From NCBI GenBank assembly GCA_964558485.1, contig CAZLED010000003.1:1-64000 (forward strand): 64,000 bases of DNA, given 5' to 3'. Within the stretch, counting starts at the first letter, position 1. Each line of letters starts with the position of its first letter. Below, one piece after another: positions 57,877 to 64,000 of the stretch. Source of the DNA: UMGS1696 sp964558485. GTDB lineage: Bacteria; Bacillota; Clostridia; Oscillospirales; CAG-272. The translations under genes and the position numbers were made by a program. The notes beneath the pieces were generated by a model. It was not told the origin of the DNA and ran no database searches. It was given only the letters and a program-made list of their open reading frames with translations.

Positions 57877-59054
57877 ATGCGGCGGCATATGGAAAGGACA
57901 GACTATGACCCGCTGTTGTGGGAACAGGACGACGGACAGCCATCGGTCTTTGCCCAACACCTGGAGCGGACACCGGAGGATATCATCTGTGACGAATCGT
58001 TCAAGAACCTATTGTCTACACGCTACTTTCTGGCGTGGATCCTGAAGGGCTGCGTGTGGGAATTCAAAGCGGTCAGTGTGTCGGACATTGCGGAGATCTA
58101 CATCGAAGGCGACCCACAGGTATCGAATACGCCTGTGCATCCCGGTCAAAAGGGGGAACGCATCCACGGACTGGATACCGCAGACAAAAGCCGGGATGAA
58201 CGCACCACGCTGTACGACATCCTGTTCTATGCCACACTGCCGGGCTCTACGGAAAAGATCTGTTTATCAATATCGAGGCACAGAACCGCTACAATCCAGG
58301 GTATCCGCTGACCAAACGAGGGATATATTATTGCAGTCGACTTCTGTCTGCCCAGTTTGGACGAGATTTTGCCGATGGACAGTACGACAAGCTGAAAAAG
58401 GTGTATTCCATTTGGATCTGCACCAATGCACCGGACAGCCGAAAAAACACCGTCACGCTGTATGAGCTGGCTGAGCGGCAGCTGCTGGGGCAAGCGGAGG
58501 AGAAGCGGGAAAACTATGATCTGTTGTCGTTGGTGATGATCTGCTTCAACAACAAGCGACCGGAGGTTTTCGGCGAGACCACGATGACGGGAGACGATCC
58601 CACGGATATGCTGCGCCTGCTGCGTATGCTGTTGTCCGCTGATCTATCCCCATTGCAGAAGCATCAAATGATCATGGACGATTATCATATTCCCATGACA
58701 CAACAAATACGTGAGGAGGTATACCGTATGTGCAACGTAAGCCAAGGGATAAGAGAACAAGGGATTGAACAAGGGATCCAGCAGGGGCTTAAGCAGGGCA
58801 TCCAGCAAGGTATCAAGCAAGGCATCCAACAAGGTGTTGAAAAGGGGATTCAGCAAGGCATCAAGCAAGGTGTTGAACAAGGGCTCCAACAAGGCATGGA
58901 GCAGGGGAGAAATTTGGAAAAGGCAGAGATGGTGCTGACCATGCTGAAGAAGAAGTATCCGGTGCAAATGATCCTGGACTGCACAGGGTATCCTATAGAG
59001 AAGATCCAAGCCATGGCGGAGGAGCATCATATTCCCGTTGTATACGAAGCATAG
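57877..59054 (+). pseudogene. Rpn-type PD-(D/E)XK nuclease/transposase, frameshifted
   Basis: Rpn (recombination-promoting nuclease) family protein. The first frame covers the N-terminal part up to about 58250 and stops at 58311. The next frame carries the active-site strand (D-L-F-I-N-I-E-A-Q-N), Y-P-L-T-K-R-G-I-Y-Y and the C-terminus. One base is missing or added near 58240-58255. The C-terminal region (58750-58914) is a G-I-x-Q-G / Q-G-x-K-Q-G type repeat with a 12-base period, usual in this family, followed by a helical tail ending at 59054. Start uncertain (57877 or 57889). Either a pseudogene or a sequencing error. Confidence 0.82.
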
Positions 59055-59057
59055 CAC

Positions 59058-59104
59058 AAAAGCAGCCTACCCCCGATGTGGTATCGAGGATAGACTGCTT
59101 TTTT
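59058..59104. terminator. Bidirectional terminator
   Basis: AAAAGCAG/CTGCTTTTTT outer stem with CGAT/ATCG inner pairs between the Rpn and M16 genes. Confidence 0.8.
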
Positions 59105-59128
59105 CGTTACATGGTGATTCGGTTGCTG

Positions 59129-62071
59129 TTATTCTACCGTGCGGATCTCCAGGAACATATCCCGGTTGGCTTCGATCTTTTCGGCACTGCCTACCGCACA
59201 CAGGTATTCCTGGGGCAGGATGCTGTCGATCACGTCGCCGACCTTGCGGAAATCTTCGGCCGTGATGTCCAGCGTGGCCTTCCGGTGTGCCAGAATGTTT
59301 TCATAGGTGCGACCGGTCATGTAGCACTGGAAGGAACGGTCGATCTTTCCGGCAGGAGAATAGGGGCGCTCCGTGGACGAGAAGGTGCCGATCACGTACC
59401 GGTTCAGCTCCTCTTCCGGCAGGTCGGTGGTGTGCAGATACGTGCCGGTCTCCTTGTATACCCCATCGGTCTCAGCCAGACGAGGGTCACGGTAGGAGTA
59501 GAAGTACACGGACGCATCGTCAAAGCCACAGCCGCAGCCATAGGCACCGCCGGATACCCGGATCTTCTGGTACAGATACTCGTAACTTGCAGCCGTACGA
59601 GCCACCAGCATGGTACCACTGTACTTCTGTCCGGCTGCAGCCAGGTCGCCGCAACGTGCCAGATAGGTCACCTGGGAAGAAATGGCAAGACCTTCGTTCT
59701 TCTTCACGGGTACCAGCGCTTCGCCGTCCCCAACGGAGGTGTGCTCCAGACCGGCAAAGGAGGCGCAGAAGGTGGGCAGACCGGCTTCCATAGCGGCATA
59801 GCCTGCTTCGTCTGCACCGATGCTCACCAGCAGCTTGGCCGGGTCGAACAGATACTTCGCCAGCTTGGTGAGCTTTTCAGCAGCGTCTGCACCCTTTTCG
59901 TCAAAGTTCTTCAGCAGATCCTGCAGGAACCAATAGTAGTCCATACCGCCGGTCATTTCGCTGAACAGGGCAGAGGGCAGGTAGTAGGACTGGGCACGGG
60001 CGATCGATACGCTGTGACCGTTGTTCTGGATCTGCCGCTGCTTGCCGGAAATGGTCTCGGCGATGATCTCACGCAGCCGCTTCAGGTCGCCAAAGTGGGT
60101 GGTACGCAGGATCTCCGATGCGGTATCCAAAGCGTACCCCACCTTGTCTGCCAGCACCCGGAAATATACGGTGAACAGTGCATTATATTCCTTGCTTTCC
60201 CACTTGCGGTATACCGGCAGACCAAAGCTCAGGGAACCGGTGTACATCTTCATTTCTACCACAAGATCACCGAAGGCATGGCCGTCCGTGTCCATCTTGC
60301 CCAGCGCTTCGGTCAGAAGACCCAGGTAGGGCAGATATTCCTTCGGCAGAGACGGTACCGGGAAGCACAGTCTGCCATAGGTGATGCCGCTGGTATCCAC
60401 TTCATGGACCACAGCCGGTACGCCGCCGACCGTCCGCTCCGTGTTGTACAACGGCAGCGTTTCGTAGGGAATGTCGTGTCTGTCCAGCACGGGGATGCAG
60501 TGCAGCTCTTCGTAGGTGGGTTCGTGGCTCTGGTATTCCCGGAGCGCATTGGTTTCAGCGATGATGGCATCCACCTGTTCCGGTGTCAGAGAAGCCTTGT
60601 AAGCTGCCAGCTTTTCGGCAAGAGCAGCGGTGGTCTCCTCGTTCATGCCCGGCTTGGGGGACAGATGCAGCCACAGACCATGGGTGCTGTCCAGCAGATA
60701 GGTCTTGATCAGGTTTTCGAAGTAGCCGGTGCCCACCTTTTCCCGCAGTGCCACATAGACGTCCAGCACATGGAGATTGTCGAAGATCTTGTCTTCGTCG
60801 TAGAGCCAGCTCTGCAGCATACTGATGGCGTAGTGCAGACCCTTGGGGCTTCCACCGTAGTCGGCTTCCCGGAACCGGAATTCGCTGCGGTTCAGAGCGG
60901 CCAGCAGTGCCTTTTCGGAGATGCCGTCCTGTACCAGCTTGGTCAGGCTGTCCCGGATCACCTGCTGGAACTTGGGATAATCCTCTGCCTTGCAGTCCTT
61001 GGCAGCGATGATGAACATCCCCTCGATCATGTGGGTCTCGATACCGCCGTACACGTCAGAGCCAATGCCGGCGTCCAGCAGGGCCTGCTTGATGGGAGCA
61101 CCGGGTGCATCCAGCAGCACTTCGCCCAAAAAGTCCCATGCGGTGTTGGCCATTACGTCGCCACTGCCACCACAAGCGGCTGCATAGGCAAAGTAGGACT
61201 TGCCTGCCGGATCCTCATCCTTGCCGATGGGATAGCATTCGGTGATCTCCTTCACGCAGCCAAAGGGCTTCTGGGGTTCGATCTCGGTCTTGGGATCGAT
61301 GGCAGTGAAGGCAGAAAGATAGTGTTCGTCCATCCATGCCAGCCGTTCTTCGATGTCCATATTGCCGCACAGGAAGATGTAGCTGTTGGAAGGATGGTAG
61401 TAGCGTCTGTGGAAGTTCAGGTAATCCTCGTAGGTCAGAGAGGGGATCACAGCCGGGTCGCCGCCGGAGTTCACGCCATAGGTGGTTTCCGGGAACATCT
61501 GCTGCTGCAGGGTCTCAAACAGCACGGAGTCGGGAGAGGACATAGCACCCTTCATTTCGCTGTACACAACGCCGTTGATCTTCAGCTCGTCGTCGGCGTT
61601 TTCCAGCTCGTAGTGCCAGCCTTCCTGCTGGAAGATCTGCTTGTACTTGTAGATGTTGGGATAGAACACGGCATCCATGTACACGTGCATCAGGTTTTCG
61701 AAGTCTGTGTCGTTGCAGGAAGCCACGGGATACAGGGTCTTGTCCGGGTAGGTCATGGCGTTCAGGAAGGTGTTCAGGGAACCCTTCACCAGCTGCATAA
61801 AGGGGTCACGGGCCGGGTAATTCTTAGAGCCGCACAGGACGGTGTGTTCGATGATGTGGGGCACACCGGTGGAGTCGGTAGGTGTGGTACGGAAAGCGGC
61901 GCAGAAGGTCTTGTTTTCGTCGTCGCTGGACAGCACACAGATCCGGGCGCCGGATTTGTCATGCCGGAAGATCAGGCCCAGGGAGCGTACGTCACTGAGG
62001 TATTCTTCTTTGAGCAGCGTATACCCGGGCGTTGCACCCAGTTCAGCTGCCGTGGTAATGGATTTAGACAT
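59129..62071 (-). CDS. M16C zinc metallopeptidase (presequence-protease-like, insulinase family)
   Basis: Cytoplasmic peptidase of 980 aa built of four M16 domains, as in PreP/Ptp-type peptidases that degrade short unstructured peptides. The inverted zinc motif H-x-x-E-H is present as H-I-I-E-H (H72, E75, H76), and the downstream V-Y-S-E-M-K-G segment carries the third ligand. ATG at 62071 with AAAGGA upstream starts M-S-K-S-I-T; the frame is open to 62119. No signal peptide. The upstream gap is filled with repeats. Confidence 0.93.
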   Translation of the reverse strand: MSKSITTAAELGATPGYTLLKEEYLSDVRSLGLIFRHDKSGARICVLSSDDENKTFCAAFRTTPTDSTGVPHIIEHTVLCGSKNYPARDPFMQLVKGSLNTFLNAMTYPDKTLYPVASCNDTDFENLMHVYMDAVFYPNIYKYKQIFQQEGWHYELENADDELKINGVVYSEMKGAMSSPDSVLFETLQQQMFPETTYGVNSGGDPAVIPSLTYEDYLNFHRRYYHPSNSYIFLCGNMDIEERLAWMDEHYLSAFTAIDPKTEIEPQKPFGCVKEITECYPIGKDEDPAGKSYFAYAAACGGSGDVMANTAWDFLGEVLLDAPGAPIKQALLDAGIGSDVYGGIETHMIEGMFIIAAKDCKAEDYPKFQQVIRDSLTKLVQDGISEKALLAALNRSEFRFREADYGGSPKGLHYAISMLQSWLYDEDKIFDNLHVLDVYVALREKVGTGYFENLIKTYLLDSTHGLWLHLSPKPGMNEETTAALAEKLAAYKASLTPEQVDAIIAETNALREYQSHEPTYEELHCIPVLDRHDIPYETLPLYNTERTVGGVPAVVHEVDTSGITYGRLCFPVPSLPKEYLPYLGLLTEALGKMDTDGHAFGDLVVEMKMYTGSLSFGLPVYRKWESKEYNALFTVYFRVLADKVGYALDTASEILRTTHFGDLKRLREIIAETISGKQRQIQNNGHSVSIARAQSYYLPSALFSEMTGGMDYYWFLQDLLKNFDEKGADAAEKLTKLAKYLFDPAKLLVSIGADEAGYAAMEAGLPTFCASFAGLEHTSVGDGEALVPVKKNEGLAISSQVTYLARCGDLAAAGQKYSGTMLVARTAASYEYLYQKIRVSGGAYGCGCGFDDASVYFYSYRDPRLAETDGVYKETGTYLHTTDLPEEELNRYVIGTFSSTERPYSPAGKIDRSFQCYMTGRTYENILAHRKATLDITAEDFRKVGDVIDSILPQEYLCAVGSAEKIEANRDMFLEIRTVE

Positions 62072-62169
62072 ATCATTTTTCCTTTCGGTCTGTATTTTTT
62101 TATGATCTCTAACTTGCACATATGGGGGTAAGGGTGTCCAACATTCGCTTCCAGCGAAGTTGCTCCCTT

Positions 62170-62640
62170 TTACCGGACCCGCATTGGTTTCAACTGGCGT
62201 TGGGCGTATACCTATGGAGCGACTCCATTTGCCACGTTTTGGGTTTGTATTGGCGTACGGCGTGTTTCAATGCTGAATGCCAAATTATTTGACGTGCAAT
62301 GTTGTGCGTTGGCACAAATAACACACATCGAAAATAATATCGATAATGGGATATCTAATTTGACGGATACCTATAACGTACGGCATATCACATTCGACGG
62401 CGGGATGACCTACCCTTGGTATTCACATCGCTCTTAGCTTACGACATCCCGCCGTCGAACAAATTGGTATTCTCTATGGGTATCCACCAAACCGAATATC
62501 CCGCCGCCAAGCGTGTTTCGATGCACGGTATGGGTATTAAATACCCAGCATTCCACCGGAAGTGTGTAGTCCCAAGCCCAAACGCAGTTTGAAACCAATG
62601 GGGTTCCGCAGAAAGGGGATCGATCCCCTTGCCCCTCTTA
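62170..62640. repeat. Repeat-rich gap: degenerate copy C of the palindromic element and GCAGTTTGAAACC repeats
   Basis: Copy C (about 62390-62545) carries GACGGCGGGATGACCTACCC, TTGGTATTC, ATCGCTCT and ACATCCCGCCGTCGAA, and an ACGGTATGGGTATT block as in copies A and B, but lacks the outer ends. CAACTGGCGTTGGG (62176-62198, inverted) and CAAACGCAGTTTGAAACC (about 62573) belong to the second repeat type. AAGGGGATCGATCCCCTT near 62615 is a perfect 18-base palindrome and may act as a terminator. Confidence 0.6.
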
Positions 62641-62707
62641 CCCCTTCATTATACCACATTTTTGCGCCATATGCAAGAGGGATATCGTGCATATTCACAA
62701 CTGCCTC

Positions 62708-62736
62708 TTGACATTGTGGTGCCGGTGTGCTATACT
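62708..62736 (+). promoter_or_regulatory. Promoter of the serine hydrolase gene
   Basis: TTGACA (62708-62713), 17 bases, TGC-TATACT (62728-62736). Confidence 0.85.
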
Positions 62737-62773
62737 TTGGGTGAAATTCTGTAAATGAAGGTTGGTGAAGTTT

Positions 62774-63919
62774 ATGCAGCTCTCTACATTAGATAAACGC
62801 CTGGACGCTATGGCGGAAGAAGATATCCGGGATGGCCTTGTGGCTTGTGCCGGTATGCAGGTCGTGGTGGATGGCAAAACGATATACAAGGCAAACCATG
62901 GCTATGCCGATGCCGACAGCTCGGTACCGCTGGCCGACACGCACCTGTTCCGTATGGCATCGATGACCAAGCCTGTGACTGCCGTGTGCGTCATGCAGCT
63001 GGTCGAAGGTGGCAAGCTGTCCCTGGACGACCCGGTGGAACGATACCTGCCCCTGTTCCAGTACCGGCAGGTGGCAGAGGTGTCCGGCGAGGGCAAGCTG
63101 ACCGGTACCCATCCGGCACCCAGACCCTTCACGATCCGGGACCTGCTGACCCATTCGTCCGGCCTTGGTTCCGGTGCGTACTTCGGACAGTTCTGCAAAA
63201 ATCCGGGCTTTGCAGATGGGGACACGCTGGCAAGCAAGATCGGCGACTGGGCAGACTCCCTTCTGGAATTCGATCCCGGCACCCGGTTCTCCTACAGTGG
63301 TCTGGTTGGCTTTGATGTGCTGGCCCATCTGGTGGAGCTGGCAGCGGATATGTCCTACGAGGATTATGCCAAGGCCAATTTGTTTAGCCCACTGGGCATG
63401 ACCGACACCTGCTTCACACCCACAGCCGACCAGTGGACCAGACTGGTGCAAATGCACGAGACCGTGGAAAAAGGCGTGATCCGACCGGTGGATATGCAGG
63501 GACAGATCTTTGGCGGTTGTCCCACCACGTACCACTCCGGCGGCGCAGGACTGGTGTCCTCTTTGACCGACTACACACGCTTTGCCCGGATGCTCCTGGG
63601 CGAAGGCACACTGGACGGCGTACAGATCCTGCAGCCGGATACCGTGGGATCGATGCATATCCGGCAGCTTCCACCGCTTGTGCCCGGCACAGACGCCACC
63701 TATTCCTGGGGACTGGCCATGCGTTTGGCTCTGTGCGACAACGGCTCCCAAGCACCGCTGCCCAAGGGTGCCTATGGTTGGTCTGGCGCCTATGGGACCC
63801 ACTTCTGGTGCGATCCGGCCGGAGGGCTCTGTGCGGTGTATGTGTCCAACATGACTACAGCCGGCGGCTCCGGTGCCTTGACAGCACGGCATTTTGAGAA
63901 CGTCGTATATGGGGAATGA
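62774..63919 (+). CDS. Serine hydrolase of the beta-lactamase/class C PBP-like family
   Basis: Protein of 381 aa with a full beta-lactamase-fold domain (PF00144-like, EstB/penicillin-binding relatives). The S-x-x-K motif is S63-M-T-K66, the Y-x-N position is Y174-S-G, and the third motif is H-S-G-G-A-G-L. No signal peptide, so likely cytoplasmic, acting as an esterase or peptidase and not as a secreted beta-lactamase. ATG at 62774; an in-frame GTG at 62762 is closer to AAGG and could be the start. Own promoter at 62708-62736. Confidence 0.9.
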   Translation: MQLSTLDKRLDAMAEEDIRDGLVACAGMQVVVDGKTIYKANHGYADADSSVPLADTHLFRMASMTKPVTAVCVMQLVEGGKLSLDDPVERYLPLFQYRQVAEVSGEGKLTGTHPAPRPFTIRDLLTHSSGLGSGAYFGQFCKNPGFADGDTLASKIGDWADSLLEFDPGTRFSYSGLVGFDVLAHLVELAADMSYEDYAKANLFSPLGMTDTCFTPTADQWTRLVQMHETVEKGVIRPVDMQGQIFGGCPTTYHSGGAGLVSSLTDYTRFARMLLGEGTLDGVQILQPDTVGSMHIRQLPPLVPGTDATYSWGLAMRLALCDNGSQAPLPKGAYGWSGAYGTHFWCDPAGGLCAVYVSNMTTAGGSGALTARHFENVVYGE

Positions 63920-63964
63920 CAGTTTCTAAATTTCCTTTTTTTGTAAAAAAGTTTTCACAACTTC

Positions 63965-63993
63965 TTGACAATTCTGAAAAAGCATGATATACT
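63965..63993 (+). promoter_or_regulatory. Promoter at right edge
   Basis: TTGACA (63965-63970), 17 bases, TGA-TATACT (63985-63993). Its gene lies beyond the window. Confidence 0.78.
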
Positions 63994-64000
63994 ATAGACA

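Noticed and set aside
58750..58914. CRISPR-like 12-base-period repeats
   Set aside because: They are in-frame codons for G-I-x-Q-G units of the Rpn C-terminus. There are no spacers of constant length and no cas genes.

Overview
The window looks like a chromosomal stretch of a Gram-positive gut anaerobe of the Clostridia, most likely Oscillospirales (Ruminococcaceae-like). This rests on high-GC coding sequence, strong AGGAGG ribosome sites, sigma-A promoters of the TTGACA-17-TGnTATAAT type, Firmicutes gene orders (ligA-murJ; zapA-U32 protease; dut-DUF4321-maf-mreBCD; secG-rnr), lipoprotein solute-binding proteins with acidic/Thr-rich linkers, and a SleB-like cell-wall hydrolase suggesting sporulation. 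The species cannot be named from sequence alone.

Layout. 1-6.3 kb is a minus-strand operon (ligA, membrane alpha/beta hydrolase, murJ, GT4 glycosyltransferase, pnuC), with several 4-base ATGA start/stop overlaps. 6.3-7.2 kb is a repeat-filled gap. 7.2-12.3 kb is a glycan-use region: a solute-binding lipoprotein, a surface protein with a CBM9/DOMON-like domain, a cytoplasmic GH29 fucosidase and an E2-like acyltransferase. 12.3-13.1 kb holds a candidate type I toxin-antitoxin pair. 13.1-16 kb is an ABC-2 exporter with a structured leader and a frameshifted ATPase. 17.5-26.6 kb is a housekeeping run for division and shape: zapA, U32 peptidase, dut, DUF4321, maf, mreBCD, dus and a flavoprotein. 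26.6-31.7 kb has an orphan RelB-like antitoxin with a truncated toxin, a UgtP-like glycosyltransferase, a CapA phosphodiesterase-like lipoprotein, a PLP lyase and a HAD phosphatase. 31.8-32.9 kb is an AT-richer insert with a DUF3800 gene and a small RNA. 32.9-40.3 kb has a cation antiporter, three tandem solute-binding lipoproteins without permeases, and a second CBM9-like protein. 41-49.8 kb has an acyl-CoA synthetase with a MarR regulator, a decayed secreted beta-propeller-like gene behind an attenuator-like leader, a DUF4838 plus sulfotransferase pair, a DUF11 protein and a third CBM9-like protein. 50-64 kb has rnr-secG, a GNAT acetyltransferase, a Gfo/Idh/MocA oxidoreductase, an XRE-regulated membrane protein, a stalk-domain secreted protein, a broken Rpn nuclease, an M16C zinc peptidase and a serine hydrolase.

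How it fits together. The lipoprotein binding proteins, CBM9-like surface proteins, fucosidase, DUF4838 protein, sulfotransferase and Gfo/Idh/MocA enzyme suggest capture and intracellular processing of host or plant glycans, with ABC permeases encoded elsewhere. The most unusual signals are a shared PQTFDAG C-terminal anchor-like signal on three CBM9-like surface proteins; a heptad AGAAGTY repeat found only just after stop codons and always on the coding strand; a palindromic repeat family in the gene-poor gaps; a candidate type I toxin-antitoxin locus; and two leader RNAs with possible attenuation.
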